Part shown: piece after piece, positions 49,547 through 58,565 of the stretch
Layout of the letters: each line of letters opens with the position of its first letter
Position numbering within the stretch: the stretch's first letter is position 1
Source: Mesorhizobium sp. B2-7-1
Lineage (GTDB): Bacteria > Pseudomonadota > Alphaproteobacteria > Rhizobiales > Rhizobiaceae
DNA length: 64,000 nucleotides
Reading direction: 5' to 3'
NCBI RefSeq assembly: GCF_006440735.1
Contig: NZ_VFUA01000014.1
Location: 26,663-90,662, forward strand
Made by a program: the position numbers and the translations under genes
Notes under the pieces: generated by a model
Told to the model about the DNA's origin: nothing
Database searches by the model: none
Seen by the model: only the letters and a program-made list of their open reading frames with translations

Positions 49547-50809
49547 ATGCCTTTGCCATTCACCCTCGCCTTGACCGGACAGTCTCTCATTCACCACGAT
49601 GTGCGGCACATATCGGATAACGGCTTTCGCGCCGTCAGGGACCTGATCCGGAGCGCCGATGTCGCATTTACCAACCTGGAGACAACGATTTTCGGCCGTC
49701 ACGGCGGATGGCCGCTCAAAGGCTCGTATTTCGGGTGCTCGCAGCCTGTTGTGCTGGATAGCCTGAAGGACTTAGGCTTCGACGCTCTGGCTCTCTCCAA
49801 CAATCACGCGTTCGACCTGGGACCTTCCGGAGTGCTGTCAACGCTTGAAGAAGTGCGCGAGCGGGGCTTCCTGCACGCAGGAATCGGCGCTGACGCGGCT
49901 GCCGCAAGCAAAGCCGGCGTGAAGAAAATCGGCGGGAGGAAGGTCGCGCTCGTGGCTATGGACGCGGGGCCCGGACCAGCCATCATGTATGCGTGCGACT
50001 CAGCCGCCGATCGTCCCGCCCGGCCGGGGGTGAACGGGCTCGAAGTGTCCCGGCGGTTCGAAGTGAGCAGTGAAAAGTTCGGACATTTGCGCGCTATCCA
50101 GGAAACATTCGCGAGCAACGAAAGAGAGCGCACCGTCTATGCCCAGCCCGACGATCCGCGCGCCCTGACATCGCCCGATGAGATCGACTTCTACGGAACG
50201 GTGTTTCGCCGCGCCCCACAGGACTGTCGACGGTTGATCATCGACGAGACCAGCCTGCGTCGACAGCTGGCGACGATCCGGGAAGCCGCGTCGCAAGGGG
50301 CGTTTGTCATCGCCTATCTTCATCATCATCACTGGGAGCCGGACTGGAGCGAGGTTCCCGACTGGGTCCAGCTCTTCGCGCGATCGTGTGTTGATGCAGG
50401 CGCCAGAGCGTTTGCAAGCCATGGCGCGCCCGTCCTGCAGGCGATCGAAGTCTACCGGGGAGTCCCGATCTTTTACGGATTGGGAAACTTCCTGTTTCAC
50501 TTGCCGGAGGGTGAGAACGAATGGAGCTCTCCCGACATCTGGCAAAGTGTCGTCGCGACCTGCGGCTTTCATGACGACGAATTGCGCTCCATCGATCTAA
50601 TGCCGATCGTGCTCGGGGACGAAAGGATGCTTCAGGCCGGCAATTATCACGAACGGATTTTCCCTGTTCCAGCCTCGAGGCCGTTGGCTCGAGCCATGCT
50701 CGAAGATCTTTCCCGGCGCTCGCGCAGGCATGGCTTGGAGATCACGCCCGACGGTCGGGTCGTCTTGCCCGAGGACAATCGTCGCGGCGCCGCTGCCAGC
50801 GCCGGATAG
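49547..50809 (+). CDS. CapA-family metallophosphatase-like protein
   Basis: 420 residues. The PGA_cap/CapA domain shows FTNLETTIFG near residue 41, LSNNHAFDLGPSGV near residue 84, FVIAYLHHHHWEPDW near residue 247 (metal-ligand His cluster) and SHGAPVLQAIEVYRGVPIFYGLGNFLFHL near residue 287. These are the metal-binding positions of the calcineurin-like CapA fold. Unlike capsule-synthesis CapA it has no signal peptide or membrane anchor and no capB/capC neighbours, so a cytoplasmic enzyme acting on a gamma-linked or other small amide/phosphate substrate is more likely. It is the first gene after att copy 2 and co-oriented with the M20 hydrolase. Confidence 0.87.
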   Translation: MPLPFTLALTGQSLIHHDVRHISDNGFRAVRDLIRSADVAFTNLETTIFGRHGGWPLKGSYFGCSQPVVLDSLKDLGFDALALSNNHAFDLGPSGVLSTLEEVRERGFLHAGIGADAAAASKAGVKKIGGRKVALVAMDAGPGPAIMYACDSAADRPARPGVNGLEVSRRFEVSSEKFGHLRAIQETFASNERERTVYAQPDDPRALTSPDEIDFYGTVFRRAPQDCRRLIIDETSLRRQLATIREAASQGAFVIAYLHHHHWEPDWSEVPDWVQLFARSCVDAGARAFASHGAPVLQAIEVYRGVPIFYGLGNFLFHLPEGENEWSSPDIWQSVVATCGFHDDELRSIDLMPIVLGDERMLQAGNYHERIFPVPASRPLARAMLEDLSRRSRRHGLEITPDGRVVLPEDNRRGAAASAG

Positions 50810-50919
50810 CGCGTCCACAGACCGGTCACCTCCACTCGCGCGGACCGCCAACGTCGCGGACGGCCTGTGCATACACTCAAAGACGCGCGTCAGGACGAGG
50901 CGCCAAAGGAGGAAGACCC

Positions 50920-52353
50920 ATGCGAAACGATCTCCTGAGCCTCGACGAGATCGGCCGGCGCGTCGACGCCAGGCGCTACGACTATTGTTCGCTCAGCGAC
51001 CGCATATGGGCCGCGCCCGAATTGGCATTCGAGGAGCATGGCGCGGCGAGCGAACAGATCGCCTTGCTGGAGCGCGAGGGCTTCCACATTCGAAAGGGCG
51101 TCGCGGGCATGCAGACGGCCTTCATGGCCGAGTTCGGAAGTGGCGGACCTGTCATTGGCTTCTTGGGAGAATTCGATGCGCTGCCGGGCCTTGGTCAGAT
51201 GTCGGGGCAAACCGAGCGCAAGCCTTCAGGCAGGGGAGCGCCAGGGCATGGTTGCGGGCACAACCTGCTCGGTTCCGGATCCGCGCTCGCGGCCGCCGCC
51301 TTGAAGGAAGCGCTCGCGACGGAAGGCATTGCCGGCAGGGTGCGCTACTATGGATGCCCCGCCGAGGAAAATGGATCGGGCAAGACCTTCATGGCGCGGG
51401 CTGGCCTGTTTGACGATCTTGATGCCGCGTTCTGCTGGCATCCCAATGTGGTCAACATCGTGCAGACGGCTTCATCTCTTGCCTGTATCCAGGCTCGGTT
51501 CCGGTTTACCGGCGCCGCGTCCCATGCGGCAATCTCTCCCCACCTGGGGCGCAGTGCGCTCGATGCGGTGGAGTTGATGAATGTGGGCGTGAACTACATG
51601 CGCGAGCACATGCCGTCCGACGCGCGTGTGCACTATGCCATCGTGGACGCGGGCGGCGATGCGCCGAACGTGGTGCAGGCAAATGCCGAGAGCCTGTATC
51701 TGGTGCGCTCGGCGCATCTGCGACAGGCCGAGCGGCTGTTCGAGCGCGTCAGGAGGATCGCCGAGGGTGCGGCGCTGATGACCGAAACCACGGTCGAGAT
51801 GCGGGTCGTGGACGCGAACTCCAACGTTCTTCCCAACACGGTGCTGCAGGAGGCCATGCATGAAAACATGCAGCATCTGGGTGGGCCGGACTTTGACGAG
51901 ATGGACCATGCCTTTGCCGGGAGGCTCCGGAAGGCCGCGCTGACCGAAGACGACATGATGGCAAGCGTTTGCACTTACGATCCCTCCCTAGCCGCGCAAG
52001 CGCTGCATGACGGGCTGCTGCCCATGCCCGCGAGCGAGGGCCTGGTGATGGGCAGCACCGATGTCGGCGACGTGAGTTGGATCGTGCCGACCGTTCAGTG
52101 CAACACGGCCTGCTTCGCCATTGGAACGCAGTTCCACACCTGGCAACTCGTCACGCAAGGAAATCTCCCGGCAGCTCACAAGGGGATGTTGCTGGCGGCG
52201 AAAGCCATGGCAAGCACTGCGGCCGATTGCATCCGCGATCCGGCTCTCCTTCCGCAGGCCAGGGCGGAATTGAACGAGCGCACCGGTGGGCGCCCCTATG
52301 TCTGCCCGATGCCACCCGAAGTCTCGCCTGGCGAGCTACAATTTCCCGGTTAA
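50920..52353 (+). CDS. M20-family amidohydrolase/peptidase (AbgB-like)
   Basis: 477 residues. It shows the WAAPELAFEE start, FLGEFDALPGLGQ (metal-ligand Asp region) near residue 90, GHGCGHNLLG near residue 110 (metal-ligand His/Cys), and YYGCPAEENGSGKTFM near residue 145 with the catalytic Glu pair. The lid domain follows (GAASHAAISPHLGRSALDAV) and the final metal His is near FAIGTQFHTWQL. This is the aminobenzoyl-glutamate/indole-amide type. AGGAGGAAGACCC precedes the ATG. It hydrolyses an N-acyl or amide bond of an amino acid; next to a racemase and amino-acid importer it may release an amino acid from an imported conjugate. Confidence 0.92.
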   Translation: MRNDLLSLDEIGRRVDARRYDYCSLSDRIWAAPELAFEEHGAASEQIALLEREGFHIRKGVAGMQTAFMAEFGSGGPVIGFLGEFDALPGLGQMSGQTERKPSGRGAPGHGCGHNLLGSGSALAAAALKEALATEGIAGRVRYYGCPAEENGSGKTFMARAGLFDDLDAAFCWHPNVVNIVQTASSLACIQARFRFTGAASHAAISPHLGRSALDAVELMNVGVNYMREHMPSDARVHYAIVDAGGDAPNVVQANAESLYLVRSAHLRQAERLFERVRRIAEGAALMTETTVEMRVVDANSNVLPNTVLQEAMHENMQHLGGPDFDEMDHAFAGRLRKAALTEDDMMASVCTYDPSLAAQALHDGLLPMPASEGLVMGSTDVGDVSWIVPTVQCNTACFAIGTQFHTWQLVTQGNLPAAHKGMLLAAKAMASTAADCIRDPALLPQARAELNERTGGRPYVCPMPPEVSPGELQFPG

Positions 52354-52493
52354 TTCCGGCCTGAGGTTGGCCTTATATTGGCGTCTTGCGGAGAGCACTT
52401 GAGGATGTGCAAAGCTTCAGAACCTTTCGGGCAGGTCACGCTTCAAAGCGCTGAAGCCGATGACGGATCGCGCTTCAATCCGCCCTGCTCCAG

Positions 52494-53447
52494 CTAGCGG
52501 GCATCCGTCCTCGCTGCGTTTTGCCAGCGCTCCGTCGATCGGCTGACCACATCCACGATTGTCTGGACGATGTGCGACTGTCGCGAAAACCTGCCACTCT
52601 CCCGTCGCCAGAACACCACGTACTGGTATTTGGCCGCAGGTTGAAAGGGGATAATCCTTAAGTCGAACATGTCGTACTGGCGCGCAATGAACTCGTTATC
52701 GATTGCAACGCCTATGCCGTGCGCCACGAACGAAGCGTCAAGACCGATCGTATCGGAATGGACCTTCGGCTTCAGCGGGAACTCCCTGTGCCCATATGAG
52801 GCCAAGCCCAGCTTGTTCGAGGTGTAGTCCCTTTCCAGCACGATGAGCGGCTCGCTGGCGATGTCGTCCACTGTGATGATATCTTTCTGCGCCAGCGGAT
52901 GGCCGGGATGAACGACGCAGACGCTGAAGCTTTCGGCGATTGCCTGCCACTCGAAAAAGCGCTCGTCCAACGGCAGGCGCGAGATCCCAATATCGGCCTC
53001 TCCCGTCATCATGCTTTGCATGATCTGGTCGTATCTCAGCGCCTTGAAATGAAACTCCGTCGTGGGATCCAGGTTATCGAGCACCTTTATGATCTCGGGG
53101 ACAATCCTGAACGCGCAAATATGAGGTGCGGCGATCGTCAGGCTGTTCAGATCGGTCCGGAACGACTCCGATATTTCCCGCTCGATGCTTTTCAAGGTCG
53201 TGACGTATCGATCGACGCGATTGTAGATCTCAATGGCGCGCGTCGTGGGGATAAGACCGCGACGATCCCTGACGAACAGGCTCTCCCCGACAGCTTCCTC
53301 GAACAGCTTCAGATACTGGCTCACCGCCGATTGGGTGATGCCGAGTTCCCGAGCGGCGCGCCTGGTCGAGCCGGTCCTAATGATTTCTCGGAAGATCTCC
53401 GCCGACCTGAACCCGGGTTTCTTCCGGTCTGAAGCTGCATCCATCAT
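52494..53447 (-). CDS. LysR-family transcriptional regulator
   Basis: 317 residues. The HTH is RSAEIFREIIRTGSTRRAARELGITQSAVSQYLKLFEEAVG, followed by the linker helix and a substrate-binding domain with VVHPGHPLAQKDIITVDDIA near residue 190 and VAHGIGVAIDNEFIA near residue 260. Several in-frame ATGs exist; 53447 is chosen because GAGGAG lies 6 bp ahead. It is divergent from the racemase-importer operon, about 125 bp away from its ATG, and is the obvious candidate for binding the shared TAATAAATTGACGG site. Confidence 0.92.
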   Translation of the reverse strand: MMDAASDRKKPGFRSAEIFREIIRTGSTRRAARELGITQSAVSQYLKLFEEAVGESLFVRDRRGLIPTTRAIEIYNRVDRYVTTLKSIEREISESFRTDLNSLTIAAPHICAFRIVPEIIKVLDNLDPTTEFHFKALRYDQIMQSMMTGEADIGISRLPLDERFFEWQAIAESFSVCVVHPGHPLAQKDIITVDDIASEPLIVLERDYTSNKLGLASYGHREFPLKPKVHSDTIGLDASFVAHGIGVAIDNEFIARQYDMFDLRIIPFQPAAKYQYVVFWRRESGRFSRQSHIVQTIVDVVSRSTERWQNAARTDAR

Positions 53448-53526
53448 TGCCATCTCCTCAACCGGCTCGACCGTGTAGGCCTTCCTCATCCACTATATCA
53501 GCAGAGCTAATAGGGTGTCGAAAAAA

Positions 53527-53542
53527 CTTAATAAATTGACGG
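53527..53542 (+). promoter_or_regulatory. Shared promoter motif, copy at racemase gene
   Basis: CTTAATAAATTGACGG, sharing the exact 14-bp TAATAAATTGACGG with 49447-49460; similarity continues loosely (A-run before it, GGTTTTTGAA versus GGATTCTCGAA after it). It lies between the divergent LysR and racemase genes. Confidence 0.5.
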
Positions 53543-53571
53543 TTTTTGAAATTCTTTCCATCGTTTCCGGC

Positions 53572-54744
53572 ATGCAATTCGGTGACCAGATATTGATTGA
53601 TCCTACCCCTTCGGACGTGCCCGGCTTGTACCGGGAGGCACTCATTTCGCGGGCAAGCTGGTATGAGATAGACCTCGGCGCAATGCGGCACAATTATCGC
53701 CAGTTGCGCGCCCATCTTGCGCCGGCGGTGAAGATTTTCGCGTGCCTGAAGCGCAATGCCTACGGATGCGGGGCGGGGCCCGTCGCTCGGGCGCTCGCCG
53801 CGGAGGGCGCTGATGGCTTTGCCGTCGCCGCGCTCCCGGATGCCATCGCGATCCGGCGAGCGGGGGTCGAGACCCCGATCCTGCTCTACCCCGGGCCGTT
53901 GCCGGCATCGGCCGAGACAATCGAGGCGTTGCACCTCACTGTGACCGTCTCCAGCATCGACGAACTCAAGCAGTGGCGCGCCGTCATGGGCGCCACGAGA
54001 ATTTTCGTCAAGGTGGATCTCGGCTTCCATAGGGCCGGCGCGACGCCAAAGGCAGTGGGCGAGATACTCGCGGCCGCTCACGCGTACGACGATGTCGAGA
54101 TCCATGGGCTCTATGCGCATCTCAGCGAACTGCCCGCCTCTTCGCCTGCGCAGGAGAGCGACCAGATCTCCCGACTGGAGCGAATTCTCCAAGAGGCAGA
54201 TGCGTCGGGGACGCGCCCGCCCGTCGCGATGATGGCGAGCACGGCTGGGGTCCTGCGATGGCCCGCGATGGATTTCGACGCCGTCGACCCCGGCGCCCTG
54301 TTCGTCGGCCTCTCCGAGACGGATCAGGGCGTGCGATCCGTTATGCTGCGGCCAGCGCTCAAGGCAATTTGCGCAAGCCTGGTCTCGATCAAGCAGGTCG
54401 ATGCTTCCCTCGGTCCGGCGCCGGATCTGCCCGGCTTTCGTCAGGGGATGACCATAGGCGTGCTTGGCATGGGATGGGGAGACGGGATCCCGCGGCATCT
54501 TGCGGCGGGAACGCCGGCATTGGTGCGCGGTCAGCGCGCGCGACTCATTCCTCCGGTTCATCTGGAGCATCTGCGCATCGACCTGACGGAAATCCCCGAC
54601 GCCAGGTTCGGCGATCAGGTGCTGCTGCTCGGGCGACAAGGCGACAAGGCGATCACACACGACGAGGTCGCGGCCTGTTGGGATACCGATCTGATAGGGC
54701 TCTACGCCCAGCTCCGGGATCATGTTCCGCGCGTCTATGTCTGA
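53572..54744 (+). CDS. Alanine racemase-family PLP enzyme
   Basis: 390 residues from ATG 53572; a GTG at 53515 would add 19 residues but would place the shared promoter motif inside the gene. ASWYEIDLGAMRHNYRQLRA begins the family domain; the PLP Lys is in KIFACLKRNAYGCGAGPVAR near residue 65 (K-x-NAYG), FVKVDLGFHRAG matches the KxDTGMxRxG position with changes, and the C-terminal domain ends LIGLYAQLRDHVPRVYV. The loop GMGWGDGIPR lies where Alr has its Tyr-bearing GYGDGYPR segment; the Tyr is replaced. The substrate may therefore not be alanine. An N-terminal extension of about 35 residues is unusual. Confidence 0.88.
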   Translation: MQFGDQILIDPTPSDVPGLYREALISRASWYEIDLGAMRHNYRQLRAHLAPAVKIFACLKRNAYGCGAGPVARALAAEGADGFAVAALPDAIAIRRAGVETPILLYPGPLPASAETIEALHLTVTVSSIDELKQWRAVMGATRIFVKVDLGFHRAGATPKAVGEILAAAHAYDDVEIHGLYAHLSELPASSPAQESDQISRLERILQEADASGTRPPVAMMASTAGVLRWPAMDFDAVDPGALFVGLSETDQGVRSVMLRPALKAICASLVSIKQVDASLGPAPDLPGFRQGMTIGVLGMGWGDGIPRHLAAGTPALVRGQRARLIPPVHLEHLRIDLTEIPDARFGDQVLLLGRQGDKAITHDEVAACWDTDLIGLYAQLRDHVPRVYV

Positions 54745-54817
54745 GATCCAGCTCCGCAGGAGCTCGTCGAGAACGCCCTCGGGATCGTCTCCCCCAACCA
54801 TCGATCATGGAAATCCA

Positions 54818-55627
54818 ATGACCAGGCCGGCAAGTGAAACTTCCCCTGCAGCGAGAGAGGTGGCGGCGGAAGCGATCCATGTCGAAAACCTCCACAAGAA
54901 CTTCGGTACGCTGCAGGTGCTGAAGGGGGTTTCGCTGTCCGCGCGCGACGGCGACGTGGTGGCGGTGATCGGCGGGAGCGGCTCCGGCAAGTCGACATTG
55001 CTGCGCTGCATCAACTGCCTGGAAAACCCTACCAGCGGCATCATCAGGGTGAATGGTGAGGAGATACGGCTAAGGGCTGACGGCTACGGCAACACCGTCC
55101 CCGCCGACCGCAAGCAGATCGAGCGCATCCGCTCCAGGCTTGGAATGGTCTTTCAGAGCTTCAATCTGTGGAGCCACATGACCTTGATCGAAAACGTCAT
55201 CGAAGTGCCCGTTCACGTGCTTGGGCTCAAGAGGGAACGGGCCATCGCCGAGGCGGAGAAATTGCTCTCCAGGGTGGGCCTGCTGGAAAAGCGCGACACA
55301 TATCCGGCATTCCTGTCTGGAGGGCAGCAGCAGCGGGGCGCCATCGCCCGCGCGCTCGCGGTCCAACCCCGAGTCATGCTTTTCGATGAGCCGACATCGG
55401 CGCTCGATCCTGAACTCGTCGGCGAGGTACTTGGTGTCATCGGCGACCTGGCGCGGGAAGGCCGGACGATGATCCTTGTGACGCACGAGATGAAATTCGC
55501 CCGCGACGTCGCCACACACGTGGTCTTTCTCCATGAGGGGCGCCTCGAGGAAGAAGGGCCGCCTGAGGCCATTTTCGGGTCGCCGCGATCGGAGCGGCTT
55601 CAGCAATTCATCCGTCGGGTAGGCTAG
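54818..55627 (+). CDS. Amino-acid ABC transporter ATP-binding protein (HisP/OccP family)
   Basis: 269 residues. Walker [18 protein letters not shown] near residue 50, Q-loop MVFQSFNLWSHMTLIEN, signature [15 protein letters not shown], Walker [21 protein letters not shown] and IVTHEMKFA-like LVTHEMKFARDV. The region between Walker A and Q-loop (GEEIRLRADGYGNTVPADRK) is longer than in GlnQ, as in HisP/OccP/NocP octopine/nopaline-arginine transporters. It is co-transcribed with the racemase, 73 bp upstream, and the three genes after it. Confidence 0.94.
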   Translation: MTRPASETSPAAREVAAEAIHVENLHKNFGTLQVLKGVSLSARDGDVVAVIGGSGSGKSTLLRCINCLENPTSGIIRVNGEEIRLRADGYGNTVPADRKQIERIRSRLGMVFQSFNLWSHMTLIENVIEVPVHVLGLKRERAIAEAEKLLSRVGLLEKRDTYPAFLSGGQQQRGAIARALAVQPRVMLFDEPTSALDPELVGEVLGVIGDLAREGRTMILVTHEMKFARDVATHVVFLHEGRLEEEGPPEAIFGSPRSERLQQFIRRVG

Positions 55628-55672
55628 CGGACAGAACGACGAAATTATCGGAAAACAAGGGGAAAAATAATC

Positions 55673-56455
55673 ATGAAAGTACTGTTCAAGGCAGCAGTGG
55701 CGACAGCCGTCCTGGGCCTATCGATCCTGACAGCGCAAGCCGAGCAGGTAAGGGTTGGCATCAGCGCCGAGCCATACCCGCCCTTCTCGTCCCTGGATCC
55801 ATCGGGAAAATGGGTCGGCTGGGAGATCGAGATCATCGATGCCGTCTGCGCCGAAGCGAAATTTGATTGCGTTTTGACCCCGGTTGCCTGGGACGGCATC
55901 ATTCCGTCCCTTACGTCGAAGAAGATCGACGTGATTATGAGCTCGATGTCTATCACCAAGGAACGCAAGAAGACGATCGATTTCTCCGACAAGTACTATA
56001 GCGACAGCGGATATACCGTGGCCGGTCCGAAGGGGATCGCCATGGAGCCCACAGCCGACGGCCTCAAGGGCAAAATCCTCGGCGTTCAGGTGTCCACAAA
56101 TGCCCAGGTCTACGCAGCCAAGCATTTCCGCGACAGCGCAACCGAGATCAAGACGTACCAGACAGAGGACGAGGCTGATCAAGACCTTGTGGCGGGCCGC
56201 CTGGACGCCATCCTGGCAAGCAGGATTACCATCGGCGAATTCCTCAAAAGCGATCAGGGAAAGGCCTGCTGCGAGATCAAGGGCTCGGTCGCCAATGATC
56301 CCGACATCATGGCGCGAGGCGTCGGCGCCGGGCTGCGCAAGGGAGATGACGAGATCAAGGAAAAGATCGACGCAGCGATCAAGGCAATCCGCGCCAACGG
56401 GAAATACGGCGAAATTTCCAGGAAGTATTTCGGCTTTGACATCTACGGCGATTGA
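55673..56455 (+). CDS. Amino-acid ABC transporter substrate-binding protein (Lys/Arg/Orn/opine type)
   Basis: 260 residues. Signal peptide MKVLFKAAVATAVLGLSILT, cleaved after AQA. The mature part has VRVGISAEPYPPFSSLDPSG, WVGWEIEIIDAVCAEAKFDC, PVAWDGIIPSLTSKKIDVIM and SSMSITKERKKTIDFSDKYY, characteristic of ArgT/HisJ/OccT/NocT proteins; two Cys (VCAEAKFDC) match the conserved disulfide of that group. This supports a basic amino acid or opine ligand. It is followed by two permease genes, the usual order for the histidine/opine class. Confidence 0.93.
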   Translation: MKVLFKAAVATAVLGLSILTAQAEQVRVGISAEPYPPFSSLDPSGKWVGWEIEIIDAVCAEAKFDCVLTPVAWDGIIPSLTSKKIDVIMSSMSITKERKKTIDFSDKYYSDSGYTVAGPKGIAMEPTADGLKGKILGVQVSTNAQVYAAKHFRDSATEIKTYQTEDEADQDLVAGRLDAILASRITIGEFLKSDQGKACCEIKGSVANDPDIMARGVGAGLRKGDDEIKEKIDAAIKAIRANGKYGEISRKYFGFDIYGD

Positions 56456-56503
56456 GTTGAACCGGCAATTTCGATCCGAGAGGCGCCACGGAGGCATTCG
56501 CTC

Positions 56504-57256
56504 TTGACCGCGTATATTCCCTTACCGCTTTCGCAGCCAGGGCTTTTTGATCTGCTTGCGCTCAGCCCGCCGGGCTGGGGCGGAAATCTGCTTCGCGGAT
56601 TTGTCCGTTCCATAGAGATCGGTGGCGGCGCGTTTGCCCTTGGACTGGTCGTCGGCGCCGCTGGCGCCGGCGGCAAACTCTATGGCGGTCGCGTTACCCG
56701 TGATCTGCTGAACATCTACACGACCCTCATTCGCGCGGTGCCTGAGCTGGTGCTGATCCTCCTGATCTATTTCGCCGGCACGGATCTTATCAATCGGCTT
56801 ATGGAGGCTGCCGGATACGGACCGATCGACATCAGCGGGCCGGTTGCCGGCGTCATCGCGCTCGGTTTCGTGCAAGGGGCATATGCGACGGAAGTCCTGC
56901 GTGGCGCGGTTCTCGCGGTGCCACAGGGGCAGATCGAAGCCGGGAGAGCCTTCGGCATGAGCTCCATCATGCTGACGCGGCGCATCACGGTGCCCACGAT
57001 GCTGCCTTTCGCAATACCGGGCCTGGCGAACCTTTGGCTGGTCGCGGCGAAGAACACCGCGCTTCTGGCCGTCGTCGGTTTCGGCGAGCTGACGCTGGAA
57101 ACGCGCCAGGCCGCAGGGGCGACGAAGGCATACTTCACCTTTTTCATGGCTGCCGGCGTGCTTTATCTGACGCTGAGCGTGGTCTCCAATTTCTTAATCA
57201 GTCGGATCGAGAACCGGGCAAGGCGCGGCCAGCCGGGCATGACGGAGAGGCGTTGA
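56504..57256 (+). CDS. Amino-acid ABC transporter permease 1 (HisQ/OccQ-like)
   Basis: 250 residues from a TTG start with GGAGG 9 bp upstream. Five or so membrane segments; conserved GFVRSIEIGGGAFALGLVVG-like start, LIRAVPELVLILLIYFAG near residue 83, the EAA loop AGRAFGMSSIMLTRRITVP and GFGELTLETRQAAGATKAYF. The PELV motif instead of PLLV fits HisQ-type permeases. Its stop overlaps the next gene's ATG (TGATG), so the two are coupled and form a heterodimer. Confidence 0.92.
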   Translation: MTAYIPLPLSQPGLFDLLALSPPGWGGNLLRGFVRSIEIGGGAFALGLVVGAAGAGGKLYGGRVTRDLLNIYTTLIRAVPELVLILLIYFAGTDLINRLMEAAGYGPIDISGPVAGVIALGFVQGAYATEVLRGAVLAVPQGQIEAGRAFGMSSIMLTRRITVPTMLPFAIPGLANLWLVAAKNTALLAVVGFGELTLETRQAAGATKAYFTFFMAAGVLYLTLSVVSNFLISRIENRARRGQPGMTERR

Positions 57257-58065
57257 TGACTTACGCACCAACCCTGTCGACGGACCGCTTCATTACAACT
57301 GCCTGGTTCGAGCCGCATCGCATCGCATTGGCCGCGATCGCAGCGAGCCTGGTCGTCGCCGCGGGTGTCTTCATGCGGTGGGACTGGCTCGCCGATTACT
57401 ATCCCCTTGCCATCTCCGGCTTATGGCAAACGATCTGGATCTTGGTCGTGACCTGCGTTCTAGGCTTCGCTCTGGCTGTTCCGCTTGGATTTGCCCAGGT
57501 TATGGGGCCACTCTGGCTCAGCGTTCCATCCAAAGCGTTCTGCACCGTGATCCGCGGCACACCGCTGCTTCTGCAGCTCTGGCTGCTTTACTACGGGCTC
57601 GGCACGCTCTTCCCACAATTTCCGGAAATCCGCGAATCCTTCCTCTGGCCGCTCGTCCGCCAGGCATGGCCCTATGCGGTGCTCGCGCTTACCCTGTCTT
57701 TCGCGGGCTACGAAGGCGAGGTGATGCGTGGCGCCTTTGCTGGAGTGCCGGGTGGGCAGATCGAGGCGGCTCGGGCATTCGGGATGAGCCGCTGGAAGGT
57801 GTTTCGCCGCGTCTGGTTGCCTCAGGCGATCCACAAGGCTCTGCCAACATTGGCGGGAGAGACCGTACTGCAGCTGAAATCGACGCCGCTCGTCGCGACT
57901 ATAACAGTGCTGGATCTTTACGCCGTAGCGCTGCGTGTTCGTCAGGACACGTTTATCATATACGAGCCGCTACTATTGCTGGCTCTTATATACATGATCC
58001 TCACCGGCCTGATCGTATGGGCTTTCGGTCGTCTCGAAGCACGCATTCCGATCCGATTGGGATGA
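57256..58065 (+). CDS. Amino-acid ABC transporter permease 2 (HisM/OccM-like)
   Basis: 269 residues from ATG 57256. It has GLWQTIWILVVTCVLGFALA, VIRGTPLLLQLWLLYYGLG near residue 99, the EAA loop ARAFGMSRWKVFRRVWLPQA and LKSTPLVATITVLDLYAVALRV near residue 206. It is the last gene of the racemase-importer operon and of the 9.5-kb segment. About 410 bp without clear genes separate it from att copy 3. Confidence 0.93.
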   Translation: MTYAPTLSTDRFITTAWFEPHRIALAAIAASLVVAAGVFMRWDWLADYYPLAISGLWQTIWILVVTCVLGFALAVPLGFAQVMGPLWLSVPSKAFCTVIRGTPLLLQLWLLYYGLGTLFPQFPEIRESFLWPLVRQAWPYAVLALTLSFAGYEGEVMRGAFAGVPGGQIEAARAFGMSRWKVFRRVWLPQAIHKALPTLAGETVLQLKSTPLVATITVLDLYAVALRVRQDTFIIYEPLLLLALIYMILTGLIVWAFGRLEARIPIRLG

Positions 58066-58472
58066 AGCGGGTCAGCAACCGCGGATGCTGCCACTCTCCA
58101 GAATGCACCCAGATTTCTATCCGGCTGAGGGAGCTCCGCGATCACAAAGTACCAACGAATTGGATCGCCGCGTCCAAGTCGGATGCTAGGGTGCGCCACA
58201 TACCCAATTTCAACAACCGGTCAACGTCCCAAACAGCTGCCTACGTTGCGGGATCGAAAAGGAGCGTGCGGAAGACGACGAAGATCCCCATGGGTCGATG
58301 CATCCGCCAACTTATCCTAACCGTCTCGTCCGCGGCCACCCGCGGATCGCGGTAGCCAGCACAGCAATCGGTCAGAACGAAACTCCAAATCAGGACTAGA
58401 TCGCAAGGGACAAAATCGCGGTTCTGCGATATCGCGCTTACGCCAGCGTAAGTGGCGCTACGTTCCTGGGGA
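58066..58472. other. 407-bp gene-free stretch left of repeat copy 3
   Basis: No gene accepted. A minus-strand open frame (58241-58477) gives ISWRMHRPMGIFVVFRTLL, protein-like but unrecognised and without a ribosome-binding site. An inverted repeat CTTACGCCAGCGTAAG lies at 58438-58453, 20 bp left of the repeat. It may be the downstream terminator of the importer operon or part of the att region. Confidence 0.4.
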
Positions 58473-58536
58473 CGCAAAAACCGCCCCGGTTAGACCGGGA
58501 CGGTTATTGATTTATGATAGAATTGGTTGCGGGGAC
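58473..58536 (-). repeat. att-like direct repeat copy 3 (tRNA-Met 3' tail plus terminator)
   Basis: 64 bp, same orientation. It differs from copies 2 and 4 by an extra A in the A-run and two substitutions in the spacer (minus strand ATTCTATCATAAATCAATAA versus ATTTTATCATAAATCAATTA). The tRNA 3' part GTCCCCGCAACCA and the 9-bp hairpin stem are intact. Unlike copies 1, 2 and 4, the bases to the left (CGTTCCTGGGGA) do not resemble those of the other copies. Confidence 0.85.
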
Positions 58537-58565
58537 CCCCTTTTGTCATAACATCGTCGGACTGG

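Noticed and set aside
49547..50809. Poly-gamma-glutamate capsule locus
   Set aside because: The CapA-family protein has no membrane anchor, and capB, capC and capE-like genes are absent; the neighbours are uptake and hydrolysis genes.
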